From Sambucus nigra (lineage: Eukaryota; Streptophyta; Magnoliopsida; Dipsacales; Adoxaceae): a stretch of DNA of 64,000 nt. A model generated the notes under the pieces. That model had not been told where the DNA came from and did not search any database. It worked only from the letters and a program-made list of their open reading frames with translations. The stretch is from the NCBI GenBank assembly GCA_949130495.1, contig OX422217.1, positions 540,269,137-540,333,136 on the forward strand. The letters are read 5' to 3'. Each line of letters begins with the position of its first letter. Within the stretch, counting starts at the first letter, position 1. Made by a program: the position numbers and the translations under genes. Below are positions 1-13,134 of this stretch, piece by piece.

Positions 1-1622
1 TTCACTAGCTTTCGATCGGCGTAGATATAACTTGCGCGTAGTGAAAAATTATGACATCTTTGTTTCTAATTATTTCCCTCACCCAATCAGAGTCTTAAAA
101 TGGTCGAAACATATCTTTTATGGGGGACGACGAAGGGCTAAAAATTGATAGTTTAAACTATAGGGAAATAGGTTGTCTTCAAATATTTCACGAGTTTTGC
201 TTCGAACGGCATATCTACAAGTCACACGTTGTGGAAAATTAAAACATTTTTTTATAATTATTGTCTTGACACATTGGGTGTCCCAAAATGGTGAACAACC
301 GAGAAATAGGTCGTCTTTAAAATATTCATGAGTTTTTCTTCGAACGGCATACGTAGAAGTCGTGCGTAGTGCAAAATTATAATATTTTGTTTCTAATTGT
401 TTCCATGGATCATTCAGAGTCCAAAAATGTTCCGAAAATATCTTGTTCGGGCGATTACGGAGGGAAACAAAATATAGTTTAAACTATCATGAAATTGTCG
501 TCTTCAAATAATTTATAAATTTAACTTCGAACGGCATACCTACAAGTCGCACCTAGTAGGAAATTATAATATTTTTGTTTCTAGTTATTGTCCTGATGCA
601 TTAGGAGTCCCGAAATAATTCAAAATATATTGTATGCTGGAATATGGAGGGCAAGAAACTAATAGTTTCAACAATTGAGAAATAGGTCGTCTTGAAAAAA
701 AATCACCAGTTGTGCGACGTAACTATAAGTCGCACATAGTGGAAAATTATAATATTTTTGTTTCTAATTATTTACTTTACGCATTTGGAGTCCCAAAATG
801 GTCCAAACTAATCTTTTAGTGGGACCATGGAGGTCAAGAAACTAATAGTTTGAACAAAAGGGTAATAGGTCATCTTCAAATAATTCACAAGTTTTACTTC
901 AAACGGCGTACCTAGAAGTCGCACATAGTGGAAAATTACGACATTTTTTTTCTAATTGTTGTTTCGACGCGTTCAAAGTCCCGGAGTGGTGAAAAAATAT
1001 CTTCTATGAGGGACTAAGGAGGTCAAGAAAATGATAGTTTTATCGAGAAATTGGTCGTTTTAAAAAAACTCACGAGTTTTTCTTTGAGCGGCATAACTAG
1101 AAGTTGTGCATAATAGAAAATTATAACGATTTTGTTTCTAATTGTTTTATGGTGCATTAGAAGTCCCCAAATGGTCCAAAAATATCTTGTATAGGGGACT
1201 ACAGAGGGTAAGAAACTGATAGTTTGAACAAGGGGGGAGTAGGTCATCTTCAAATAATTCAATAGTTTTACTTAACATGTCTATCTATAAGTCAGAGGTA
1301 GTGAAAAATTATAAAAAAAATATTTCTAATTGTTTTCGTTACACATTCGGAGTCCCAAAATGGTCCAAAAATATATTTTTCAAGTGACTAAGGAGAGTAA
1401 GAAACTAATAGTTTGAACAATAGGGATATAGGTCGTCTTTAAACAATTCAAGAGTTGTGCTTTGAACGGCGTACAAGAAAGTCCCATGTAGTGAAAAATT
1501 ATAATATTTTTATTTTGATTATCGTCCTAATGCATTGGGAGTCCCAAAATGGTGCAAAAATATCGTTTATGGGGGTCTACGAAGGCCAAGAAACAAATAG
1601 TTCGAACAACTGAGAAATAGGT
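1..1622. repeat. Tandem satellite array 1 (about 188-bp monomer)
   Basis: About 8.6 head-to-tail copies of an AT-rich monomer of about 188 bp. Recurrent landmarks in order are GAAAATTATAACATTTTTG, GCATTCGGAGTCCCAAAATG, GGGGGACTACGGAGGGCAAG, AACTGATAGTTTGAACAAC, GGAAATAGGTCGTCTTCAAA, TTCACGAGTTTTGCTTCGAA and CGGCGTACCTATAAGTCGC. Copies differ by many substitutions and small indels, so the array is old. The left edge runs off the window. The array is cut at 1618-1622 (TAGGT) by a solo LTR and resumes in phase at 4635, so both parts were one array. Short open frames here come from the AT-rich monomer and are not genes. I do not recognise the family by name. Confidence 0.95.
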
Positions 1623-4600
1623 TGTAATACCCCGTATTTTTATTGCTTTTAAATTTAGGGATTTATTAAATTTAATTGAGATAAATTAATTTAATTTTAA
1701 TCCGGAAAGTTGTTTTAAATATTTACTAGCGTGACGAGAGTTAGTAATTATTGGAAATTTGTTGAATGTTACTCGATGAGTATAGTAATATATGAGATTT
1801 ATTTTATAAAAATTGTCACATGTGAATAAAATGACAATTATGAAAATTTAAGTCGGGACGCGCCTGTGTCGTGTCGGGACTAAATATTGATTGATAAAAG
1901 TGAATAAATTATAAGTCACCCGTATGGTCATTTCGAGTGCGCTAAAGTGTCCGAAAGTGTCGAGATAGTCAGAAAAGTGTACCCGGGGGTTTAGTTTGGG
2001 TCTCGGGGTGTTTTTAGGCTTAATTAGTACCCCGGGAGGGCATTTTGGACATTTCATAATTTTGGGTAATTAAACCCACGAAAATTACAAGGTTATATCA
2101 GATGCCTAGGGTTGTCTTCTAGGGTTAACACAACCAAAGACAAGTGACGGCCATTGGAGAGGAAAGGAGAGAGCTTGCCAAGGAGTTCTAGGCCGAAAAC
2201 TCCTCTGTTTGCGCCACCGTCGCCGCCAAACGATAGATCACGTCGCAAGGATTACAAACCCACTGATTTTAGATACAAACCAGAGACAAAAATCTACAGG
2301 CAAGTATTTATCTTGCTTAATTTCGTTAATTCTTCATTCATGTTAGTTTAGGGTTGATTAGGATGAGTTCTATGAAATAAAACCCATGTTAGAGATTAGA
2401 AAATTGCATGTTTTAGTGATATATATGATAATCTGGAAATACCTTTCATATGTAGAGGTTGAACCACGGATTTATGATGGATTAGAAGTAGAAATTCTAG
2501 AAAAAGACTGATTAGAACAAAGTTTAAGAAATTTCTAGGGTTCATGAGATTTATATAAGTTTTGGCCCTTTAATCTATGGATAATGATGAAAATTCACAT
2601 GCTTTACGTAGAAGATTGCTAGTTTGGGTTTATAATGTTTGTAGTACGAATTTCTGGGAGTTTGGGTGTTAAAAATATGGCTTTGGATGATGTTGGATGA
2701 TAGAACACGTAACTGGTTTTTCTGCAGATTCGCCATACCTGTTTGATTGATCGATCGAACTAGGAGTGTCGATCGATCGACGCATCGATCGATCGAGCCC
2801 CTGCCATCGATCGATCGACTCCTCCTGGCAGATTCATAATTCCCCTTATAAATAGTTGAATTTAATTTAAATGAGTAATGATCTTTGGACATCCTTATTA
2901 AATTAGTTTGGGAAATATAGAAGACCAGTAGGACTTATATAAAAATATTAAACCTTTAATGTAGGACGGGACTTACACTTCATGGGGATGTTTACATATA
3001 AGGGACGATGGAACTATGTATTAAAGGGGGGAGACGCGTGAGGTAGCTATGTGGGAAAATAAATGAGTTACCAACTGAATTACACTTAGGAGTATAGAAA
3101 TCCACGAGTGTCACTTGATAAGTTGGGATAATCCCACAAATTAAGATAAGAGGCAAACGTTACACGTGATAACAAAATAAGAGTAATAAGGACAAATGTC
3201 ATAATTATGGGTTATGAGATGAACCTAAATTTGATATGGTAATAGTAGTATATTTATATGACTGTGTTTATGCATAAACTATATACGTGTGAAAATCATT
3301 CCCGCGCTACTTGCTATCCCTGAGGTTACCGCGTTGGGACGGTCTTATCTCGATGGGACCTTTATGGGGGATATTGACTCGTACCCTAGAAGATAGAAAT
3401 CCTTTGGTACAGGCTATCGATTCGATAGTTCAGACGGGCCTAAGAGATGTGGGGGCATGTGCTGACCTCTTAGAGACCTGGAATCTATGCTTCGCCTCAA
3501 TATTGTTTGTGTTTGTGTTAATACAGTTCGAGAGTGATTCTGAACTTGTATCTCCCTTAGTACGAGTGATACGGGGACTGGATAGCAGAGTATGCCCGCA
3601 CCATAATTATTATGTGGGGTGCCGTTAGAAATATATAATATATCAGTATTTAATATATATATAATTATTAAATTCTGGAATTTGGGAACTACCTACTGTA
3701 TTTATGGTAAGTAAGAGATGAATAATTATTTCAATTGGGTAATAAGTATTTGAAAATTTTAATATGTGCTGAGAAACTTTATTAGCAAATAAGGTTTAAT
3801 TGAGAACTTTGTTGTCATATGAAATAAACATTTTAAACCATTGAATTTGTCAGTTTAAATCTTACGAGCAACCTAAGATAAGATAAGTTAAACCGTTGGA
3901 AAGGTTAGTGCGATAAGTGTGCACATTAGAAGAGAGGTGAGAATTTCTCAAGGGAGTGTCGCACTAATATGTTGTTGCATTGGCCAGTAAACATTTTAAA
4001 TACTTGCTAAACAAATTTTAAATCGTTTTTACAATCGGGCTCTGACCCGTTTCCATTTTCTTTTCTCTCTTATATATATATGTATATATTTCAGGTGCCC
4101 AGCCATAGGGGCATTTTACATAGGATCCTTTGGAGGAACGCGCTGCAACTTAGGTGGGAGTTGCAGGCCTCTTGCTTAGACGACCTCATTTCTTGATTCC
4201 ACTCCTAGCATTTATTTTATCCAGTTGGGCATGTGTCGCCCTTTTCCATTATTCAATTTTTCTGTTGGATATTGTAATTCAGTTATTTCCAGTATTTTGC
4301 ACTTTAGGATTTATTATTGTCAGGATGTTTTCCTTTAAGTTTAAATGTTGCAATCAATTGGCTGAATGTTTAATTAATTGGACTATATGTTCCAAGATAG
4401 TTGTTGTGTGATTGTTTAACTATGAATTATGTAAAGTTTTACATGTTAGTTTATAAAATGAAATTTGGAAAGTGATGTCTAAAAATGGTTTTGACACTTA
4501 GCTTAATTATTTAGGGTGTTCAGTTTGGAAAAGTTATTTTACGACAGTGATGCTAAGAATAAACCAACTGTTCACCTTGATTTTAATTTAATAAAGGAGT

Positions 4601-4634
4601 GATCGCCCGGTATTTAATTAGGCGGGGTGTCACA
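1623..4634 (+). mobile_element. Solo LTR, Ty3/gypsy chromovirus (Tekay-like), copy 1
   Basis: A 3012-bp sequence starts TGTAATACCCCG and ends CGGGGTGTCACA. It is flanked by perfect 5-bp duplications, TAGGT at 1618-1622 and 4635-4639. TG...CA ends with a TGTAAYACCC/GGGTGTYACA inverted repeat are typical of long LTRs in plant Tekay/Del-type gypsy elements. No internal region or second LTR is present, so it is a solo LTR left by LTR-LTR recombination. Internal landmarks shared with the copies at 8984, 32370 and 50973 are: a GGCAAGT motif at 2299-2305, a TCGATCGATCGA cluster at 2748-2820, GGGCTCTGACCCG near 4036, a pyrimidine-rich tract ending CAG at 4094, and GACAGTGATGCTAAGAAT near 4540. The open frame at 3311-3628 is not conserved as protein in the other copies. 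Confidence 0.88.
2748..2820. repeat. TCGATCGATCGA palindrome cluster in solo LTR 1
   Basis: Five short palindromic blocks built on TCGATCGA lie within about 70 bp, separated by unrelated spacers. A similar block, TCGATCGATCGAC, recurs at the matching place in the LTR at 32370 (33676-33745). Other LTRs in the window carry different palindromes at the equivalent position. The function is unknown. A protein-binding array or a silencing target is possible. Confidence 0.8.
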
Positions 4635-7600
4635 TAGGTTGTCTTCAAAAAATTCATGAGTTTTGGTTTGAATCGTGTACCTATAAATCCCGGGTAGTGG
4701 AAAATAATAACATTTTTGTTTATAATAATTTCCATATGCATCTGGAGTCCCAAAATGGTCCAAAAATATCTTGTACGAGGGACTAAAAAGGGCAAGAAAC
4801 TGATAGTTTGAACAACCGGGAAATAGTCCATCTTTAAAAAAATTGTGAGTTTTTCTTATAACGGCGTACCTATAAGTCACGCGTGGTGCAAAATTATATC
4901 TTTTTTATTTCTAATTGTCCTCCCGATGCATTTATAGTCCCATAATGGTAAAAAAATATCTTGTATGGGGGACCTTAGTGTGCAAGAAGTAAATAGTTTG
5001 AACAACTCGAAAATAGGTCATCTTAAAAAAAATGATGAGTATTGCTTCGAATGGTGTACCTATAAGCCGTGAGAAGTGGGAAATTATATCATTTTTATTT
5101 ATAATTGTTTCCCTCACACATTAGGAGTCCAAAAATGGTCAAAAAATGCATTTTTTATGGGACTAAGGAGGGTAAGAAACTTATAGTTTGAATAACAGGG
5201 AAATAGGTCATCTTAAAATAATCCACGAGTTTTGCTTTTAACCGCGTACCAAGAAGTCCTGTGTAGTGGAAAATTATAATATTTTTGTTTCTAATTATTG
5301 TCTTGATGCATTAGGATCCCAAATGGTGAAAAAAATATCTTGTGTGGGGGACTATGGAGGGCAAGAAACACATAGTTTCAACCATCGAGAAATAGGTCAT
5401 CTTAAAAAAATATACGAGTTTTACACCGACTGTCGTAACTAGAAGTCACGCGTTGTAGACAGTTATAATATTTTTGTCCTGGAATTATGAGAATTTTGAA
5501 ATAGTTCAAAATATCTTATTTGGGGGGGGCTAAAAATGGCAAGAAACTAATTATTTGAACAACCGATAAATTGTTCGTCTTCAAAAAATTCAAGAGTTTT
5601 GCTTCAAAGGGCGTACCTATAATTCTCTCCTAGTAGAAAAATATAACATTTTTGTTTCTAATTGTTTCCTTTATGCATTCAACGTCCCAAAATGGTCCAA
5701 ACATATATTTTTCGATGGATTACGGAGGGCAAGAAATTGAAGTTTAGACAATCGGGAAATAGGTCGTCTTCATATAATTAATGAGTTTTGCTTCAAATGA
5801 CCTACCGAGAGGTCGCACGTAGTAGAAAGTTATAAATTTTTTGTTTATAATTGTTGTCCTGGAGCATTGGACATCCCCAAATGGTGAAAAATATCTTTTA
5901 TAGGGGATTACGAATACGGAGGGCAAGAAACTGATAGTTTAAAAAATTGAGAAATAGGTCATCTTCAACAATTCAAAAGTTTTGCTTCAAACGGCATATC
6001 TAGAAGTTGTGCATAGTAGAAAATTATAACATATATGTTTTTTATTGTTTCTAGGGCGCATTCGGAGTCCAAAAATGGACCTATTTTTTTATGGGGGACT
6101 ATAGAGGGTAAGAAACTTATAGCTTGAACTATTGGGAAATAGGTCGTCTTTAAATAATTCATGAGTTTTACTTCAAATGTCATACCTAGAAGTCACACCT
6201 AGTGGAAAATTATAGTATTTTTGTTTCTAATTATTGTCCTAATGCATTGGGAGTCCTAAAATAGTGAAAAAATATCTTGTATGGGGGATGCGAAGGGAAA
6301 GAAACTAAGAACAATCGGAAAATAGGTCATCATAATAAAATTCACGAGTTTAGCTTCGAACGGCATACCTATAAGTCGTGCGTATTGAAAGATTACAACA
6401 TTTTTGTTTCTAATTGTTTCCCTCGAGCATTCGGAGTCCCAAAATGGCCCAAAAATATCTTGTACAGGGGTACTATGGAGGGCAAGAAACATATAGATTG
6501 AACTACAAGGAAATAGGTTGTCTTCAAACAATTTACGAGTTATCCTTCGAATGGCATACCTAGAAGTTGCACATAGTGGAAAATTATAACATTTTTCTTT
6601 TTAATTATTATCCTTGTCCATTAGGAGTCCCAAAATGTAGGAAAACATATTGTATAAGGGACTACATAGGGCAAGAGACGGATAGTTTGAACAACCGGGA
6701 AATGGATTGACTTCAAAAAATTCATTAGTTTTGCAATGAACGGCGTACCTAAAAGTCGTGCGTAGTTGAAAATTATATCATTTATATTTATAATTGTTTC
6801 CATTACGAATTTGAAGTCCCAAAATGGTAAAAAAAAAATATCTCCTATGGGGATTACGGAGGGTATTAAACTAATAGTTTGAATAATCGGGAAATAGGTT
6901 GTCTTAAAAAAATTAAAATGTTTTGCTTCGAACGGCGTGCCTATAAGTTGCGAGTAATGGAAAATTCTAATCTTTTTGTTTTTTTAATTATTTACCTGGT
7001 GCATTCGGAGTCCCAAAAAGTAAGAAAAATATCTTGTACGAGGGACTATAGAGGGAAAGAAACTAATAGTTTCAACAACAGGGAAATGGGTCGTCTTAAA
7101 AAATTCACGATTTTTACTTCGAATGACGTACCTATAAGTCGTGAGTAGTGGAAATTTGTAATATTTTTGTTTCTAATTCTACACTTACACATTTGGAGTT
7201 CCAATATGGCCCAAATATATCTTTTACGGGGGAGTACGGAGGGCAAGAAGGTGTCAGTTTGGACAACAGGGAAACTGGTCATCTTTAAACCATTCACAAG
7301 TTTTTCTTTGAACTACATACCTAGACATCACACGTAATAGATAATTACAACATTTTTGTTTCTAATTTTTGTCTCGATACATTGGCAGTCCTAAAATGGC
7401 GCAAACATATATTGTATATGGGACTACGGAGGGCAAGAAACTGGTAATTTGAATAACCGGGAAATAGGTTGTCTTCAAAAATTTCATGAGTTTTACTTCA
7501 AAAAGCATACCTAGAGGTCGTGAGTAGTGGAATATTATAACATTTTTTAACTGCTTCCCTGGCATGTTTGGAGTCCCAAAATGACCAAAAAATATCTTGT

Positions 7601-8983
7601 ACAAGGGACTACGGAGGGTAAGAAATTGATAGTTTGAACTACCAGGAACTAGGTTGTCTTCAAACAACTCACAAAGTTTACTTCGAATGTTGTATCTATA
7701 ACTCGTGCGTAGTAGAAAATTATAAAAATTTGGTTTCTAATTATTGTTCTGACGCATTAGGAGTCCCAAAATATCTTGTACGGGGGACTACAAAGGGCAA
7801 GAAACTGAGAACAACTGGAAAATAGATCGTTTTTAAAAAATTTACGAGTTTTGCTTTGAACGGCGTACCTATAAGTCGTACGTAGTGGAAAATTATAACA
7901 TTTTTATTTCTAATTGTTTTCCTTACACATTCGGAGTCCCAAAATGGTCCAAAAATATATTTAATGGGGGACTACGGGGGGAAAAAACTGATAGTTGGAA
8001 CAACAAAGAAATAGGTCATCTTAAAAAAATATGAGTTTTTCTTCTAACGGTAAAGCTATAAATTGTGGGTAGTGCAAAATTATAACAATATTGTGTTAAA
8101 TTGTTTACCTTACGCATTCGAGGTACCAAAATGGTCGAAAAAAATATTGTACGGAGGATTACGGAGGGCAAGAAACTAATAGTTTGAACAACAAGGAAAT
8201 CGGTCATCTTCAAAAAATTGACGAGTTTTGCTTCGAAGGGCGTACCTACAAATCACGCTTAGTGGAAAATTATAACATTTTTGTTTCTAAATTTTGTCCT
8301 CACGCAGTGGGAGTCCAAAAATGGAGCAAAATTATATTTTTTGGGGGAGTACAGACGGCAAGAAACTGATAGTTTGAACTACCGAGAAATAGGTTATCTT
8401 AAAAAAAATCATGAGTTTTAATTCGAACGGCATACCAATAAGTTGCGCGGAGTGAAAAATTAAAAAAGTTTTGTTTCTAATTATTTCACTTACACATTCA
8501 GAGTCCCAAAATGGTATAAACATATCTTTTAACGGGGACTACGGATGGCAAGAAACTAACAGTTTAAACAATAGGGAAATAGGTCGTCCTCAAATAACTC
8601 ACAATTTTGCTTATAATGGCATGTCTATAAGTCGTGCGTAGTGCGAAATTATAATACTTTTCCTCTAATTATTATCCTAACGCATTGGGAATCCCAAATA
8701 TTGCAAAAATATTTTATACGGGCGTCTACAATGAGCAAGAAATGAATAGCTTTAATAACAAAAAATATTGTTGTCTTCAAAAAATTCTCGAGTTTTGCTT
8801 TGAACGGTGTACCTAAAAGTCACGCTCGGTGGAAAATTATAATATTTGTTTCTAATTATTGTCATGTTGCATTGGGAGTCCCAAAATAGTGAAAAAAATA
8901 TCTCGCACCAAGGACAACGAAGAACAAGAAACCGATAGTTTGAATAATCGAAAAATAGTTCGTCTTCAAAAAAGTCATGAGTA
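4635..8983. repeat. Tandem satellite array 2 (about 188-bp monomer)
   Basis: About 23 monomers of the same satellite resume in phase after solo LTR 1. Two monomers carry a short deletion that turns AACTGATAGTTTGAACAAC into ACTRAGAACAA. They lie at 6301 and 7801, exactly 1500 bp apart, which equals eight monomers. The array breaks off at 8983, inside the TTCACGAG segment. Unlike the other junctions, the phase is not resumed on the far side of the insertion at 13135. The stretch otherwise holds nothing but monomers with substitutions and short poly-A expansions. Confidence 0.94.
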
Positions 8984-9384
8984 GGTAAATAGCATTACTA
9001 TGTTTTGTGTATTTACCGTTATGAGAAGGTAAATAGCATTATATTGTGTTTTATTGCGTCGTTATATGTTACGCGACGGTTATGACTCATATTTAAATTG
9101 GAGCCTAATTAATGAAATAAATTGAATTTGGAACACAAAAACAGTTCACGTTATTTAGAATGCCAAAATAGGGGGTGCGGTTGTTTTTAGAATAGTCGAG
9201 ATAGTCAAAATAAGTGCCAAGTTGTATTTTTGAGTTTCGAGCACTTTTGACGTGTTATGGCTCAATTATGGGGATACGAGTCATTTTAATGATGTATTAA
9301 CAGTTAAATGAGGGGGATTAATGTTTTAGAACCCGTATAAGTCTCCCCACCCCTCTTATTTTCTCGTTCTTATATTAGAAGCCA

Positions 9385-9408
9385 AGAGAGAGAGAGAGAG
9401 AGAGAGAG
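9385..9408. repeat. GA dinucleotide microsatellite
   Basis: About twelve uninterrupted GA units lie in the 5' part of the divergent gypsy LTR. The matching region of solo LTR 2 has a shorter GAGAGAGA stretch near 32860, so the expansion probably arose from a purine-rich leader. Confidence 0.9.
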
Positions 9409-9777
9409 TTGGGAGAAATGGAGAAAAGAGAGAGAAAATGGAGATTTGGGTTGGAATTCGTTTCTACCAGAGGAGAATCCGAGACTACAAACTCGAGGCA
9501 AGTTTCTTACTTTTTAGATATTGATTTAATGTGATAAATTGTATGTATAGTTAGGTTTTTGGAGATTTAAACCATTTATGAGTTTTGGGTGTTTTTGGTG
9601 TATAACCCTTAAATCTTAGCTTTAATTTGATTTGAGTTGAAGATATTAGTTAGTTTTAGTATAGAGATGATGTAGTATAAATATTTGTTGTTGTTGTTGG
9701 AAGAAATTAAAGATTTGGGGTTTTAATAATTTTAGGGTTCTTCAACCCGTAGCCCAAATTGGGCAAATTCGCAGGGC

Positions 9778-9958
9778 CGAATCGATTCGGCTCCCGGCGA
9801 ATCGATTCGGTTAGGGGGTAGGCTACAGGTCTGGGAGACCGAATCGATTTGGGATAAGGACATATTGATTCGGACAAATGCATAAAGTTAGTTTTACTCA
9901 CCAAATCTATTCCCAACCAGGGGTGAATCGATTCGGCTCCCAGGCGAATCGATTCGGC
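9778..9958. repeat. GAATCGATTC palindrome cluster in the divergent gypsy LTR
   Basis: At least five copies or near-copies of CGAATCGATTCGG are spread over 180 bp, two of them as close pairs joined by CTCCCGG or a similar spacer. The position, about 280 bp downstream of the AGGCAAGT motif, parallels the TCGATCGATCGA cluster of solo LTRs 1 and 2 and the TTCGAACGA cluster of element D. The motif itself is different. Confidence 0.8.
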
Positions 9959-11991
9959 TGCCCTATTTTTGTGAGATTTTCCTAGTTTTGTTTTAGCCCT
10001 TTTTCCTTTAGGTTCAAGGGTTAGGAACCTTCCTTTGGGAAGTAATGGGTAGTTCTAGAGGGCTGTCTTGGGTACACAAGTATCCTAGGCTAGCATGTGG
10101 TTATTTGGGCTTACCCCGAGAGCTAGTTTGTGTAGGTTAATATCCGAATGATATAGGAAGTTAACCAAAAAATTTATAGGAGATAAAATGTTAATGTTGG
10201 GACTTTGGGGAGTCAATTATTAAGGGAGACTCACTTTGATGATTTAGAATATTATATTGAAATCTTGGAGACTAGTTTGAGGTTTATGGCACTTTGGGTC
10301 TTAGGTCATTAATAAAATATGACACTAAGAATAAGAAATGCATATTATGAAATGTGGTACTAAATGAATAAGTACAAATGATTTTGAGAACGTAAAAATG
10401 GATGTTTTCAAATGGAAAAAGTAATGATTTTCATAAATTCTAACTTACACCTCTCTAAATCGCTATCATAAGGGAAGTTCGCGCGCGTGGTGAAGTCCCC
10501 TAGCTAATGAATGCATGATGGATACATCCTTTGGCCATATGACCGGTTATTGTATATTTGTTCTGCGCTAGTGAGGTAATTCTGGGTGTGGTTATGATTC
10601 ACTCGCAGGGGTATGGCCGCTTCCCGATGTTTCGATATGATCCCAGGTTGTCTTGTTTGATAGGCCCTGGAAGATGATAGCCATTTAGGGGCGCATCCAG
10701 TGGGGAAACCCGGAGGGACGGTCTTAGAATCGTTATATGTATATGAATATAACTATTCTTAATAATGTGGGACATTATTGATGTTAAAGCATTTTATGAT
10801 AATAAAATGGCTTTACTTACATTTCTCGGATGGAAGAAGGGAAATGGGGAATTTGAATACATTTTTCGGATGGAAGAAGGAAAATGGGAAGATATGAAAT
10901 GAAAGAAAAGAATTTTTATGTTAATAAAACTTGCTTTATATATATATTTTTCCTGGATAGAAGAAAGGAAATAAAATTGGTAAAGAAGTTTTGATATGAT
11001 AATTGATTTGGTAAACATTTGATAAAATGAATTACCATTTATGTATACTCCTAAAGAAAGAAATAGGAACTGTGCCTTTTGATGGTAAATGGATTTATTT
11101 GTGTCTCCTTAAGTAGCTATAGATGAGACCTCCCATACATATTTGGATATATTGATTACGTGTTGAGGGTCTAATGGATCCCGACGATCAACCTTGCCTA
11201 ATAGTAGTGTATCGGGGGGTTCCTTGTTTGGATTTCGCTTCGCGAGACACCCCACGCACGAATAGGGCATAGTGTTGAGACTGGGGTGAAGTTAGCCCTT
11301 AGTACTTGGGTTAAATAGAGCATTTTCATTAATATTACGCTAGTTGTGCTTTTAGAACGAGAGGTGAGAACTTTATATTATATTGTGAGAGAATCACGCA
11401 CTTAACTGTCATGCATTTTAGTCACATGGTAATCATATCAAATCGGGCCCTGACCCGTCTTTATCTCTCTGTTTTGCATGCAACTCTTTGTCCGTTCAGG
11501 TGCTTTACTGCATGGACACCCTTATTGACATCTCCATTCCAGTTGTCATGGATCTATAGCATATTGCGGATGCTGTAGAATATTTGTACTAGACGTTTCC
11601 TTCCATTGTACTCTAGTTATGCTCAATTTATTTATTCGGACGTGTTGCCCACGCTTTGTATTCATTTATTATAATGTGATAATTGAATTGTAATACTCGG
11701 TGTAACTAATTGTATTGTTCTGTTTACCGACATCTTATTCGGTGATTAATTATTATATTGTTATTCTTTTATCCGTTTTTTTATATCCACCGTTTTTGCA
11801 AATTGGATTGTCTAAGTGTTTTTCTTTTATTTACAAAATTTTAAATTGACAGTCCGTTTTCTAAAATGATTGGTGGTTATCTCGTACTATTATTTTAATC
11901 GACAGTGATGCTGAGGATGGACCATCTATGATTCATGTGATTATTAGAGTATTGGGTTGGCCACCTATTATTTTAGTAGGGGGTTGTCACA

Positions 11992-13134
11992 TATTTGACT
12001 TATTCCCTTAACAAAATATGTTTTTGAGTCATAGATAGAATTTTATCGTCATGATCCCACACAGTATATGGTATAAAGTTTCTTAAAGACATTGCGGCTA
12101 AGCTTCAAAGATAAATTATGCCCAGATTATTTTGGTGCACGTTTTACGTCGTCATTACATTCTGAGATCGCTCAGGTATGAATGTGTAATGTTTATGGGA
12201 CTCAAAAAATGTCTTTAGGATGTTATTTTTATTAAAAAAATGTTTTTAAAATGTTAAACTTTGTTTATTATGAGATAAAGATGGTTTAGAGTTTTGTAAA
12301 TAACAAACACTTATTTTCAGTGGTTCAAATGACTTTGAATGTCGTTTAAGAGAGATACCAATGTCATTCGAGCGACATGTGTATTTCGTTCAAGCGACAT
12401 GAAGACTTCATTCGAACAATGTGCCGACTTAATTTTATTATTTAAGGCATGTTTCTCTCAGAATTTCGAAAGTTTGCCGTTCAGAAAATCAGTTTATATA
12501 CAGTACGTTTTCTGCACAAGTTTTCTAAGGTTTTCAAAGACTAAAAACATCCTTAGAGTTTCAAAGATCCGATCTTTCATTCACATATGATATATTAATC
12601 TTTGTTTGCACCATTGTGGAGTTCATCACTTTGAACATCGTTGGGTTTTGCGGTGAACAAGCGAAGGAGTTCGTGTTCAACATCGTAGACGTTTCCAAGA
12701 TACATCGGTGGACACTGAGGCATTCGTGGATGCATTTGTTGTGGACAGGTATCGCGGAATAATATTCATGTGGGAATTATAGAGGAATGGTTAATTATTC
12801 ATAGAAAGTTAAAGACTTGTGGGAATCGAGTCGTTGAGTAAGTCTGTAATTGTACTTTGTATTACCACATCATAGTGATTGTTTGGCTTGGGTCGTCCGA
12901 GATTTTTTTCTTTAGTGGTTTCCTCGTACATCTGGCATCGCATATTTTGAACTTATTTATTTTACTTACTTTTATCACCTAAATTCATGTTTAGGATTAA
13001 ACAACATAAAATTGGGCTTAACTAAAATTGGTTCACACACTTGGTGCGGTTTAAAATTTGGAAAAAAGTTTTTATAATAAAGAAATTTGGTTTTGTTATC
13101 CTTAAAACACATTCGAAAGAAAAAGGGGCCTACA
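11992..13134 (+). mobile_element. 5'-truncated SIRE-type copia LTR
   Basis: This segment matches the copia LTRs of elements A and C by ordered landmarks. These are GAGTCATAGATAGAA (12034), GTATGAATG before the presumed promoter region (12176), clustered ATTCGARCGACAT and TTCGAACAAT repeats (12339-12425), a GTAAGTC site (12838), a GGTCGTCCGAG...GGTTTCCTCGTACATC block (12890-12935) and an end GGGGCCTACA at 13134. The first 50 bp or so expected of such an LTR (TGTAAGGACAAATTTCC) are missing at the junction with the gypsy LTR. AGGTC directly follows the end at 13135-13139, but its partner on the left is gone. It is probably a solo LTR whose left end was lost when the upstream gypsy LTR inserted or recombined. 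Confidence 0.7.

Larger units (their letters stand above)
8984..11991 (+). mobile_element. Divergent Ty3/gypsy (Tekay-like) LTR, 5' end degenerate
   Basis: The 3' half matches the other gypsy LTRs by landmarks. GGGCCCTGACCCG occurs near 11444, followed by a CT-rich tract ending CAG at 11499. GACAGTGATGCTGAGGAT lies near 11905, and the sequence ends GGGTTGTCACA at 11991. The 5' part has ATAGTCGAGATAGTC near 9195 (compare 1960 in solo LTR 1), a GA microsatellite at 9385-9408 and AGGCAAGT at 9497-9504. The expected start TGTAACACCC is absent. Instead the sequence begins with a small hairpin-forming stretch in which GGTAAATAGCATTA occurs twice (8985 and 9028). No clear target duplication is visible. 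It is either a truncated or rearranged solo LTR, or one recombined with the LTR piece that follows. Confidence 0.7.

Noticed and set aside
1..1622. CRISPR-like or phage-type repeat array
   Set aside because: The repeat unit is about 188 bp with no alternation of short repeat and unique spacer, and the window is clearly a plant nuclear genome.
3311..3628. 105-codon frame in solo LTR 1, and a similar-sized frame at 34523-34822 in solo LTR 2
   Set aside because: The two frames give unrelated proteins although the DNA is at a comparable LTR position. The equivalent regions in element D and the LTR at 8984 are not open. Treated as chance.
1623..4634. DNA transposon with terminal inverted repeats (TGTAATACCCCG/CGGGGTGTCACA)
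   Set aside because: The ends form a short inverted repeat, but TG...CA termini, a 5-bp target duplication, and the complete element D with two such copies and a gypsy integrase end identify it as an LTR.
4635..8983. CENP-B box or telomere-like motif in the satellite
   Set aside because: TTCGAACGGCG is reminiscent of the start of a CENP-B box, but the later conserved bases do not match. No telomere repeat (TTTAGGG) tract was seen. Centromeric function cannot be inferred from the sequence alone.
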